From Thioalkalivibrio sp. (GTDB taxonomy: Bacteria; Pseudomonadota; Gammaproteobacteria; Ectothiorhodospirales; Ectothiorhodospiraceae), in the NCBI GenBank assembly GCA_007119005.1, contig SKQM01000196.1, positions 1 to 20,414 on the forward strand: a DNA stretch of 20,414 bases. Direction: 5' to 3'. Of this stretch, positions 6,584 through 13,820 are shown in pieces (the stretch's first letter is position 1; every line of letters starts with the position of its first letter). Both the position numbers and the translations under genes were made by a program. The notes beneath the pieces are model-generated. The model made no database searches. It had not been told where the DNA came from and worked only from the letters and a program-made list of their open reading frames with translations.

Positions 6584-8902
6584 ATGCCCCGACGCCGCAC
6601 ACCTTCCCGCCTCCGGTCGCGGTTCAGCCGCGCGCTGGCCGCCGGGGCGTGGTTCACCCTTGGCCTGCTGCTGGTGGCCCTCGGGATCGGGGGCCTGCAT
6701 GTACAGCAGATGGACCGCGAGATCCGGGAGCGTTTCGAGGGCAAGCGCTGGGCCCTTCCAGCCCGTGTATTCGCCCGTCCCCTGGAACTCTACGTGGGCC
6801 GTGCGCTGACGCCGGAATTGCTGCGCCTCGAACTCGAGGCGCTGAACTACCACGAGGGGGACGCCCGCCCGGGACAGTTCCGGATCCGCGGCAACGAGGC
6901 ATCGCTGCACACCCGCCCGTTCGTGTTCAGCGACGGGCCGGAACCGGCCCGCTCGGTGCAGATCCGCTTCGGCAGCGGCGTGATCACCGACCTGCGCGAC
7001 CAGCGGGGCAGCGTCGATCTGATGCGTGTCGAGCCCATGCTCATCGGCAGCATCTACCCCACCCACGGCGAGGACCGCGTGCTGGTGAACCTGAAGGAGG
7101 TGCCCGACGGCCTCGTCGGAGCCCTGCTGGCTACCGAGGACCGCCGCTTTCTAGCCCACCGCGGCGTCGATCCGATCGGGATCCTGCGTGCGGCCTGGGC
7201 CAACCTGCGCGCCGGGCGCACGGTCCAGGGTGGCAGTACGCTGACCCAGCAGCTGGTGAAGAACTTCTACCTGACCCACGAGCAGAGCCTGAAGCGGAAG
7301 ATCAACGAGGCGGTGATGGCCGTTCTGCTCGAGTACCGCTACTCCAAGGAAGAGATCCTCGAGGCCTATCTGAACGAAGTCTTCCTCGGGCAGTCCGGCG
7401 ACCGGGCGATCCACGGGTTTGGCCTGGCGGCGGAATTCTATTTCCAGCGGCGCCTGCACGAACTGGAACTGGACCAGCTGGCACTGCTGGTCGGTCTGGC
7501 ACGCGGGGCGAGCTACTACGACCCGCGCCGCTTCCCGGAGCGTGCGCTTGCGCGGCGCAATGGCGTGCTGGAACGGATGCTCCGCGAGGGCTTGGCCGCG
7601 CCGGACGAAATCGAGGTGGCGCTGTCGCAGCCGCTGGGCGTGACGCCCCGGGTGCCGCGTGGGGAGGGCCATTTCCCCGCGTTCCTGGACCTGGTGCGGC
7701 GGCAGCTCCGCACCGAGTACCGCGACGAAGATCTGCGCAGCGAGGGGCTGCGCATCTTCACCACGCTGGATCCTGGTATCCAGCTGACTCTCGAGAAGCA
7801 CCTGACCGAGGGTGTCGCGGAGCTGGTGCAGGCACGCGGTATCCGCGATCCGCTGCAGGCAGCGGCGGTGGTCACCGATCCGCTGGCAGGGGAGGTTCTG
7901 GCACTGGTCGGCGACAGCAATCCGCGCTTCCCCGGCTTCAATCGCGCGGTCGAGGCGCGGCGTCCGGTCGGGTCATTGCTCAAGCCCTTCGTGTACCTCG
8001 CCGCCCTGTCGAACCCCGAGCGCTACACCCTGGCGACGCTGCTGGACGATGGGCCACTGACGTTGCAACTGCCGCACGGCGAGCCCTGGTCACCGCAGAA
8101 TTTCGATCGCGAGTTCCACGGGCAGGTGACGGTCTGGGAGGCGCTGGTACAGTCCTACAACGTCGCCACCGTGCGGCTCGCCCAGCAGATCGGCATCTCG
8201 CAGGTGATCCGCCTGCTGCAGACGCTGGGGTTGGAGCGCAGCCCGGCGGCGCTGCCTTCGCTGGCCCTCGGCGCGCTGGACCTGTCGCCGCTGGAAGTGG
8301 CGACGCTCTACCAGGCCCTTGCGAACGGCGGCTACGCGACCCGAAGCCGCGCAATCCGTGACGTGCTCGACGCGGAGAACAAGCAGTTGTCGCATTACAG
8401 CCTGGAGTTGCGGGGTGCGGTGCCGGACGGCGCGGTGCGGCTGGTCAACCAGGCCCTGCATGACGTGACCACGCAGGGCACGGGGCGACAGATCGGCCGC
8501 CGGATGCCGGGGCGCATCGTCGCGGGGAAGACCGGCACCTCCAGCGATTTTCGCGACAGCTGGTTCGCGGGGTTCGACGACCGTTTCCTGATGGTGGTCT
8601 GGCTGGGTCTGGACGACAACCGGCCCATTGGCCTGACCGGCGGGGCCGGTGCGGTCCCCATCTGGGTGCGGTCGATGGCGGCGTTTCCCGGTGGCTCGCT
8701 GAGTTTCGGGCATCATCCGGAGATTCGGGTGCAGCAAGTCGACCGGGTGTCGGGACTGCGCGCGGACACCGATGCCTGTCCAGACCGGATCACGTTACCC
8801 TTCTGGCGGGATTCCGCCCCCAGGGTCCGCGCCGACTGCGATCTCGGCACGGCAGGGGCGGATCACGACGGTGGTAACTGGCTTGAGAGGTGGAGGCGAT
8901 GA
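6584..8902 (+). CDS. mrcB: Penicillin-binding protein 1B (bifunctional transglycosylase/transpeptidase)
   Basis: A 772-residue class A PBP that polymerises lipid II and cross-links peptidoglycan at the inner membrane. A basic cytoplasmic tail precedes one transmembrane helix (about 21-40). Residues about 58-150 match the UB2H region specific to PBP1b. The GT51 domain contains E185 in T-E-D-R-R-F and E265 in Y-L-N-E-V-F-L-G-Q, the two expected catalytic glutamates, plus G-G-S-T-L-T-Q-Q (216-223). The transpeptidase domain carries S464-L-L-K, S524-Y-N and K649-T-G. The length is a little under E. coli PBP1b (844), mainly at the termini. Its stop overlaps the start of a TPR lipoprotein (ATGA, 8899-8902), implying coupled expression of enzyme and putative activator. 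No strong ribosome binding site is seen upstream. Confidence 0.96.
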   Translation: MPRRRTPSRLRSRFSRALAAGAWFTLGLLLVALGIGGLHVQQMDREIRERFEGKRWALPARVFARPLELYVGRALTPELLRLELEALNYHEGDARPGQFRIRGNEASLHTRPFVFSDGPEPARSVQIRFGSGVITDLRDQRGSVDLMRVEPMLIGSIYPTHGEDRVLVNLKEVPDGLVGALLATEDRRFLAHRGVDPIGILRAAWANLRAGRTVQGGSTLTQQLVKNFYLTHEQSLKRKINEAVMAVLLEYRYSKEEILEAYLNEVFLGQSGDRAIHGFGLAAEFYFQRRLHELELDQLALLVGLARGASYYDPRRFPERALARRNGVLERMLREGLAAPDEIEVALSQPLGVTPRVPRGEGHFPAFLDLVRRQLRTEYRDEDLRSEGLRIFTTLDPGIQLTLEKHLTEGVAELVQARGIRDPLQAAAVVTDPLAGEVLALVGDSNPRFPGFNRAVEARRPVGSLLKPFVYLAALSNPERYTLATLLDDGPLTLQLPHGEPWSPQNFDREFHGQVTVWEALVQSYNVATVRLAQQIGISQVIRLLQTLGLERSPAALPSLALGALDLSPLEVATLYQALANGGYATRSRAIRDVLDAENKQLSHYSLELRGAVPDGAVRLVNQALHDVTTQGTGRQIGRRMPGRIVAGKTGTSSDFRDSWFAGFDDRFLMVVWLGLDDNRPIGLTGGAGAVPIWVRSMAAFPGGSLSFGHHPEIRVQQVDRVSGLRADTDACPDRITLPFWRDSAPRVRADCDLGTAGADHDGGNWLERWRR

Positions 8903-9462
8903 CGCAGGTGTTCGAGGGAATGTCCGTGGCTACGCTCCGGGCTGGCCGTTTGGCCATCGTGCTGCTGGCCGCCGCAGGACTCGCGGCCTGTGCAGTGCCG
9001 GCTCCGCGGCCCGGGATCCCGGCGGAGACCGGGGTCGTGGTGGCTCCGGTGGATCCGCTGCCGTTGCCGGCAGAAGAGGCGGAGCCGGTGCCAGCGTTCC
9101 CGGCCGTACCCGAGGAGCCGGCGCCGACCGCACCGGCGGCGCTCGCGCTGGCCGCACAGTCCGAGCAGGCGGTTGCGGCCGGCGATCTGCGCCTTGCCGG
9201 GCTGCAGCTGGAGAGAGCGCTGCGCATCGCGCCACGGGATGCAGGACTCTGGAACCGCCTGGCGCAGGTTCGCCTGCAGCAGGGCGAATTCGAGCAGGCC
9301 GAGCGCATGGCGGAACGCTCGCTGCAGCTCGGACCCGCGGACCGCGGCCTCACGCTCGCGAACTGGCGAGTCATCGCTGCAGCCCGCGAAGGCATGGGCG
9401 ATGCGGAAGGCGCACGCCGGGCGCTCGACGAGGTGCGGCGCCTGGAGCGGGCGCTTGGCTGA
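8899..9462 (+). CDS. lpoP: TPR lipoprotein, probable LpoP-type PBP1b activator
   Basis: A 187-residue predicted lipoprotein. A hydrophobic segment ends in the lipobox L-A-A-C31. A Pro/Ala/Glu-rich flexible linker follows (about 32-80), then a tetratricopeptide-like helical region (about 84-185) with W-N-R-L-A-Q-V-R-L-Q-Q-G. In Pseudomonas aeruginosa the outer-membrane lipoprotein LpoP, a TPR protein encoded beside the PBP1b gene, activates PBP1b; enterobacteria use the unrelated LpoB. The lipid anchor, long linker, TPR domain and direct coupling to mrcB all fit LpoP, so the symbol is assigned by architecture and context, not measured similarity. The ATG at 8899 was chosen because GAGAGG lies 8 bases before it and it overlaps the mrcB stop. 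A GTG at 8890 and an ATG at 8920 are alternatives. Confidence 0.72.
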   Translation: MTQVFEGMSVATLRAGRLAIVLLAAAGLAACAVPAPRPGIPAETGVVVAPVDPLPLPAEEAEPVPAFPAVPEEPAPTAPAALALAAQSEQAVAAGDLRLAGLQLERALRIAPRDAGLWNRLAQVRLQQGEFEQAERMAERSLQLGPADRGLTLANWRVIAAAREGMGDAEGARRALDEVRRLERALG

Positions 9463-11428
9463 AGCGGCGGCGGAGGCCGCCGAGCGTGCGCGCGACGCCC
9501 TGCGCACGGGGGGCATCCTCGCGCGCGCGGTGCCGGGATTTCACCCGCGCGAGCCGCAACAGGTGATGGCCGGACTGGTTGCCGAGACCATCGACACCGA
9601 ATCCGATGCGCTGCTGGTCGAGGCGGCGACTGGCGTGGGGAAGACCTTTGCTTACCTCGTGCCGGCGCTGCTCTCGTCGCGCCGGGTCCTGATCTCCACC
9701 GGCACCAAGACGCTGCAGGACCAGCTCTTCGACAAGGATCTCCCGATGGTCTGCGAGGCACTGGGCCGCCGGCCCAAGACTGCGCTGCTGAAGGGGCGCT
9801 CGAACTATCTCTGCCACTACCGGCTGGAATCGGCCGCGGCCGATGCAGCCGGGCGCGGCCGACAGGCGGAGACGATCCGGGAACTGCGCCGTCTGGCGGG
9901 AACCTCGCGGACCGGCGACCTGACCCAGGCAGGGATCCTGGCGGAGGATGCACCGCTTTGGCCGCAGGTCACCTCCACGGTGGACAACTGCCTCGGTGGC
10001 GAGTGTCCCAGGCTGAACGAATGCTTCGTCATCCGTGCCCGGCGTCGGGCGCAGGAGGCGGAACTGGTGGTGGTGAATCACCACCTGCTGCTCGCGGACA
10101 TGGCCCTGAAGGACGAGGGGTTCGGTGAGCTGTTGCCGCAGGTCGAGGTGGTGATCGTGGACGAGGCGCACCAGTTGCCGGAGATCGCCGGCGCGTTCTT
10201 CGGATTGGCCTTCGGTACGCGCGCGGCCCGGGACCTCGGCCGGGACGTGACGCGGGAGATGGAGCGGGATGCCCCCGACATGGTGGACCTGCGCGACCGG
10301 GTATCGGGTCTGCAGAAGGCGGCTTCCGCGTTGCTCGACTGTTCCGAGGGCTGGCCCGGCCGTGCCGCCTGGACCGAGGTGTCCGATCAGGCGGAGGTGT
10401 TGGATGCGCTGTCCGGAATGGACGCGGCACTGGAGGCCCTGGAGGAGGGATTGCGAGTGGCGGCGCAGCGCGGACCCGGACTGGAACAGGCGCGATCGCG
10501 CTGCTCCGCGCTGCGTGCGCGGCTGCTCGGCTGGCTGGAGGAAACTCCGGGAACCGTCCGATGGGTTGAGCGCTTCCGGCAGAGCCTGATGCTGCATCGG
10601 ACGCCGCTGGATGCCGCCCGGCCGTTGGCGGAGCAGCGTGCCCGCAGCCCGGCCAGCTGGATCTTCACCTCGGCGACCCTGGCCGTCGGCGAGGACTTCC
10701 GGCATGCGGCGCGGCGCCTGGGGTTGCCCGACGATGTCCGTGCGGAACGTCTCGACAGCCCGTTCGATTTTGCGCGGCAGGCCTGTCTCGCGCTGCCCGC
10801 GCAGCCGCTGCCGAATCCGAATCTGCCCGGCTACACCCGTGCGTGCATCGACTGGGCCTGGCCTTTGCTAGCCGGCAACCCTGGGGGTGGTTTCTTCCTG
10901 TTCACCAGCCACCGGGCGCTGCGGGAGGCCGCCGCACTGCTGCGGGATCGGCTCCCGCCGGACCGGCCGCTGCTGGTGCAGGGGGAGCGGCCGAGGGCCG
11001 AACTGCTGGAGAATTTCCGTGCGTCGGGTAATGCGTGGCTGCTCGGGGCCCACAGTTTCTGGGAGGGAGTGGACATCCGCGGCGACGCGCTGTCGATCGT
11101 GATCATCGACCGCCTCCCGTTCGCCGCACCCAACGATCCGGTGCTGCAGGCAAGAACCGCCGCCATCGAGGCCGCGGGCGGAAACGCGTTCATGGACTTC
11201 CAGTTGCCGCAGGCAGTGCTGGCCCTGAAGCAGGGCGTGGGTCGTCTGATTCGTGACGCCGACGACGCCGGCGTGCTGGCCCTGTGCGACCCGCGGTTGA
11301 CCGGCAAGCCCTACGGGCGCCAGTTTCTGCGCAGCCTGCCGCGCTTCCACGAATCCCGCGATCCCGCCGCGGCACTGGCCTTTCTGCAGGCAGCAAGACA
11401 GCGAAGAGGAGTCGACACATGCGCCTGA
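9455..11428 (+). CDS. yoaA: DinG/YoaA-family Fe-S helicase
   Basis: A 657-residue XPD-like superfamily 2 helicase, close in length and sequence pattern to E. coli YoaA (636 residues), which processes damaged replication forks with the chi subunit of DNA polymerase III. The N-terminus has A-I/V-P-G-F-x-P-R-E-P-Q-Q-x-M, then Walker A A58-T-G-V-G-K-T64. Four cysteines for the [4Fe-4S] cluster are present (C120, C179, C184, C190), followed by D236-E-A-H. The C-terminal helicase half includes S-F-W-E-G-V-D and Q-G-V-G-R-L-I-R. The open frame extends far upstream through lpoP, but homology starts only around 9480. A TTG at 9455 with GGAG 8 bases before it, overlapping lpoP by 8 bases, is the best start. 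tsaB follows, as in E. coli. Confidence 0.92.
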   Translation: MAEAAAEAAERARDALRTGGILARAVPGFHPREPQQVMAGLVAETIDTESDALLVEAATGVGKTFAYLVPALLSSRRVLISTGTKTLQDQLFDKDLPMVCEALGRRPKTALLKGRSNYLCHYRLESAAADAAGRGRQAETIRELRRLAGTSRTGDLTQAGILAEDAPLWPQVTSTVDNCLGGECPRLNECFVIRARRRAQEAELVVVNHHLLLADMALKDEGFGELLPQVEVVIVDEAHQLPEIAGAFFGLAFGTRAARDLGRDVTREMERDAPDMVDLRDRVSGLQKAASALLDCSEGWPGRAAWTEVSDQAEVLDALSGMDAALEALEEGLRVAAQRGPGLEQARSRCSALRARLLGWLEETPGTVRWVERFRQSLMLHRTPLDAARPLAEQRARSPASWIFTSATLAVGEDFRHAARRLGLPDDVRAERLDSPFDFARQACLALPAQPLPNPNLPGYTRACIDWAWPLLAGNPGGGFFLFTSHRALREAAALLRDRLPPDRPLLVQGERPRAELLENFRASGNAWLLGAHSFWEGVDIRGDALSIVIIDRLPFAAPNDPVLQARTAAIEAAGGNAFMDFQLPQAVLALKQGVGRLIRDADDAGVLALCDPRLTGKPYGRQFLRSLPRFHESRDPAAALAFLQAARQRRGVDTCA

Positions 11429-12129
11429 TCGCGCTGGAAACGGCCACCGAGGCCTGTTCGGCGGCGCTTTGGATCGACGGTGACCTGCGCTGGCTGCTCG
11501 AGCGTGAGGCCGCGCGGCGTCACGGGGAACTGGTGCTGCAGCAGGTGCAGCGGCTGCTCGCGGAGGCCGGGTTGCAGCCGGCAGAGCTGGATGCGGTTGC
11601 GGTGGGGCGCGGGCCGGGGGCATTCACCGGGGTCCGGCTGGGTTTGGGGGTCGCGCAGGGCCTGGCCTTCGCGACCGGGATCCCGGTGGTGCCGGTGTCG
11701 ACCCTGGCTGCGCTGGGCCAGCAGGGAGCGGACCGCGGCGCGAGCGAGATCCTCGCGGTACTGGATGCGCGCATGAAGGAAGTGTACTGGTCGCTGTTGT
11801 GCCCGGGTCCGGATGGGCTGGTGGCGGCTGCGGCCGAGCACCTGGCGGCGCCGGAGGATGTGCGCGTGAACTGGGGAGCCGGCCTGCGCCTGGCGCTGGG
11901 CAGCGGGCTGGGCGCGCATCGCGGGCTGGCCCCGCGGCTGGGTCTGGAGGCGCCCGAGGTCGATGCCGCGGCGCTGCCTTGTGCGCGCGAGGTGGCGATC
12001 CTGGGGGCCGCCGCGTATGCCCGTGGCGAGGCGGTGCCACCGGAACAGGCCCAGCCCGTTTACCTTCGCGATCGGGTCGCGGAACCCGCGCGGAGCCCGG
12101 CCATGCCGGCTCGCGGGAAGGGTGGATGA
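11419..12129 (+). CDS. tsaB: tRNA threonylcarbamoyladenosine biosynthesis protein TsaB
   Basis: A 236-residue ASKHA-fold protein, the TsaB (YeaZ) partner of TsaD and TsaE in making t6A37 on ANN-decoding tRNAs. The N-terminus M-R-L-I-A-L-E-T-A-T-E and the motif G-R-G-P-G-A-F-T-G-V-R-L-G (near residues 63-75) are characteristic. It lacks the TsaD metal-binding histidines, as expected for TsaB. The ATG at 11419 lies inside the end of yoaA (10-base overlap) and has AGAGGAG ending 7 bases upstream. The frame is open further upstream but only as a shadow of yoaA. The C-terminus ends Q-P-V-Y-L-R-D-R-V-A, as in other TsaB proteins, plus a short basic tail. Its stop overlaps the truD start (ATGA). yoaA-tsaB adjacency is also found in E. 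coli. Confidence 0.93.
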   Translation: MRLIALETATEACSAALWIDGDLRWLLEREAARRHGELVLQQVQRLLAEAGLQPAELDAVAVGRGPGAFTGVRLGLGVAQGLAFATGIPVVPVSTLAALGQQGADRGASEILAVLDARMKEVYWSLLCPGPDGLVAAAAEHLAAPEDVRVNWGAGLRLALGSGLGAHRGLAPRLGLEAPEVDAAALPCAREVAILGAAAYARGEAVPPEQAQPVYLRDRVAEPARSPAMPARGKGG

Positions 12130-13160
12130 TGCGGGCCGATGTCACGGAAGGACCGTTATATCCCTGGACGATTCCCCTGCGCGCGCGGATCCGGTCCGCA
12201 CCCGAGGATTTCCGGGTCGACGAGATTCCCGCCACGGAACCGCAGGGTGAGGGTGAGCACGTGTGGCTGCAGATCCGCAAGACGGGCCACAACAGCGAGA
12301 CGGTTGCGGAATGGCTTGCCAGGGCGGCCGGGGTTCCCCGTTCCGCCGTCGGCTACGCCGGGCGCAAGGACCGTCATGCCGTCACGACCCAGTGGTTCAG
12401 CGTGCAGCTTCCAGGGCGGGCGGAGCCGGACTGGTCGGCGGATCCGCCCACCGGCATCGAGATCCTGGCGGGCCGCCGCCACTCGCGCAAGCTGAAAACC
12501 GGGCATCTGGCGGGAAACCGCTTCCGTTTGCGGCTGCGGGAGGTTCACGGCGACCGGGCTGCCGCCGACACGCTGCTGGAGCGCATGCGGCAGCGGGGTC
12601 TTCCGGATTATTTCGGGGAACAACGCTTTGGGTACAGCAATCTGGAACGTGCCCGGGCCTGGTTCGCCGGGCGGTCGCGGCCGCCGAAGCGCAACCAGCG
12701 CAGCCTGTACCTGTCCGCCGCCCGCGCGGAGATCTTCAACGCGGTACTCCGGGTGCGGGTCGAGGATGGCAGCTGGGACCGGCTGCTTCCGGGTGATCTG
12801 GCCAACCTCGATGGCTGCGGCAGCATCTTTCCGGTCGAGACAGTCGATGCGGTGCTGCGGGAGCGTTGCGATCGCCTGGATGTCCACCCCACCGGGCCAC
12901 TGTGGGGGCAGGGCGGTCCCGGCACGACCGGGGCGGTGCGTGAACTGGAGGTCGCCATTGCCGAAGCCCGCGCGGAACTGGCGCGCGGCCTGGAGCGGGC
13001 GGAGACGAGCCACGCGCGCCGGCCGCTGCGGATGCGGCCGCGGCAGCTGTCGTGGCGGTGGGAATCCGATGACGACCTGCTTCTGGAGGTCGAACTCGGG
13101 CCGGGGGAATACGCGACCGGTGTCGCCGGGGCGATTGCCGTGCTCTCGGGGGACAGCTGA
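12126..13160 (+). CDS. truD: tRNA pseudouridine(13) synthase TruD
   Basis: A 344-residue TruD, which makes pseudouridine at position 13 of tRNA-Glu and some other tRNAs. The catalytic aspartate is D82 in G-Y-A-G-R-K-D-R-H-A, equivalent to D80 of E. coli TruD. Other family motifs are the N-terminal P-E-D-F-R-V-D-E (26-33), G-N-R-F-R-L-R-L (130-137) and D-Y-F-G-E-Q-R-F-G (161-169). The tandem ATG codons at 12126 and 12129 could both start; 12126 gives an ATGA overlap with the tsaB stop. A longer open frame upstream is a shadow of tsaB. truD commonly sits directly before surE in gammaproteobacteria; here about 2.1 kb of opposite-strand genes intervene and it is the last gene of the mrcB operon instead. 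Confidence 0.95.
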   Translation: MMRADVTEGPLYPWTIPLRARIRSAPEDFRVDEIPATEPQGEGEHVWLQIRKTGHNSETVAEWLARAAGVPRSAVGYAGRKDRHAVTTQWFSVQLPGRAEPDWSADPPTGIEILAGRRHSRKLKTGHLAGNRFRLRLREVHGDRAAADTLLERMRQRGLPDYFGEQRFGYSNLERARAWFAGRSRPPKRNQRSLYLSAARAEIFNAVLRVRVEDGSWDRLLPGDLANLDGCGSIFPVETVDAVLRERCDRLDVHPTGPLWGQGGPGTTGAVRELEVAIAEARAELARGLERAETSHARRPLRMRPRQLSWRWESDDDLLLEVELGPGEYATGVAGAIAVLSGDS

Positions 13161-13169
13161 AACGGGATG

Positions 13170-13184
13170 GGTCGGGGGCCGACC
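13170..13184. terminator. Hairpin between convergent truD and the LOV gene
   Basis: GGTCGG (13170-13175) and CCGACC (13179-13184) form a perfect 6-bp stem with a GGG loop, 10 bases past the truD stop and just before the end of the convergent LOV gene. There is no T-tract on either strand, so termination here is possible but not certain. Confidence 0.35.
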
Positions 13185-13193
13185 GCGGGAGGC

Positions 13194-13646
13194 TCAGGCC
13201 CCTTTCGGATCAGCCGCGCGAGCTGCGGCGAGCGCGCGTTCCGCGCGTTCCGCGCGTGCTTCCGCCTCGACGCGGTCCGTGATGTCCTTCTGGATGCCGA
13301 TGTAGTAGGTCAGTTGGTCGTCGTCGTTATACACCGGGGTGATCGACAACTCGTTCCAGAACAGCGAGCCGTTCTTGCGGTAATTGCGCAGGATCACTCG
13401 ACAGGGCTTGCCTTCCTCCAGCGCGGCACGGATCTGCCGCACGCCCTCCTGATCGGTGTCGTCCCCCTGCAGGAAGCGGCAGTCGCGGTACAGGATCTCG
13501 TCCGCCGTGTATCCGGTGAGTTCCTCGAAGGCTCGGTTCACGTAGATCAGGATGTTGTCATGCCCCTCCTGCTCCGCGATCACGATGCCGTCGTTGGATG
13601 CGTCGACCGCCAGGGCCAGGAGTTCTGCGTCGATGGATCGGGTCAT
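13194..13646 (-). CDS. Short LOV-domain protein (putative blue-light flavin photoreceptor)
   Basis: A 150-residue single PAS domain with a short C-terminal helix and no output domain. It has the hallmarks of the LOV subclass, which binds FMN and forms a light-induced cysteinyl adduct: D55-C56-R-F-L-Q60 matches the G-x-N-C-R-F-L-Q core with adduct cysteine C56, N88 (R-N-Y-R-K-N-G), N98 (F-W-N-E-L) and Q119 (Y-Y-I-G-I-Q-K-D-I-T) match the flavin-contacting residues of B. subtilis YtvA. The usual Asn before the cysteine is Asp here. The C-terminal tail (A-E-R-A repeated) is probably a dimerising helix, as in short LOV proteins of Pseudomonas. ATG 13646 was chosen over TTG 13667 for codon type and the GGAAAG 8 bases upstream. 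It lies downstream of, but terminator-separated from, the haem-protein gene. Confidence 0.82.
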   Translation of the reverse strand: MTRSIDAELLALAVDASNDGIVIAEQEGHDNILIYVNRAFEELTGYTADEILYRDCRFLQGDDTDQEGVRQIRAALEEGKPCRVILRNYRKNGSLFWNELSITPVYNDDDQLTYYIGIQKDITDRVEAEARAERAERALAAARAADPKGA

Positions 13647-13660
13647 ATTCCGGTCTTTCC

Positions 13661-13675
13661 CGGGCAAAAGGCCCG
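13661..13675 (-). promoter_or_regulatory. Hairpin in the leader of the LOV gene
   Basis: CGGGC (13661-13665) pairs with GCCCG (13671-13675) around a 5-base loop, 14 bases upstream of the LOV ATG. On the minus strand flanking TTT and AAA could extend the stem past a two-base bulge, which would draw in part of the GGAAAG ribosome binding site. A role in translation is inference. Confidence 0.3.
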
Positions 13676-13750
13676 AAATTCAGATGGCTGATCAAGCCGG
13701 AAATGTAGCACACGCGGTCGGTAGTGCGGGGGAGCGTTCTATTCCCGGGT

Positions 13751-13784
13751 GGAAAAGAAAAGGGCTGCGGAGTGCGCAGCCCTT
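13751..13784 (-). terminator. Rho-independent terminator of the haem-protein gene
   Basis: A perfect 10-bp inverted repeat, AAGGGCTGCG (13760-13769) and CGCAGCCCTT (13775-13784), encloses a 5-base loop. Read on the minus strand it is followed by the T-rich run TTCTTTTCC (13759-13751). It lies 36 bases past the stop of the DUF3365 gene and separates it from the LOV gene. Confidence 0.85.
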
Positions 13785-13820
13785 GCGTGGTGAGGTGGAG
13801 ACGGGTCGCGCGAGACGGTG

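Noticed and set aside
6649..8361. A 570-codon open frame in another frame of mrcB
   Set aside because: Its composition is rich in Pro, Arg, Gly and Ala, as expected of an off-frame reading, and the mrcB frame has all PBP motifs.
9371..10705. A 444-codon minus-strand open frame
   Set aside because: It is antisense to the helicase, whose Fe-S cysteines and DEAH motif are intact.
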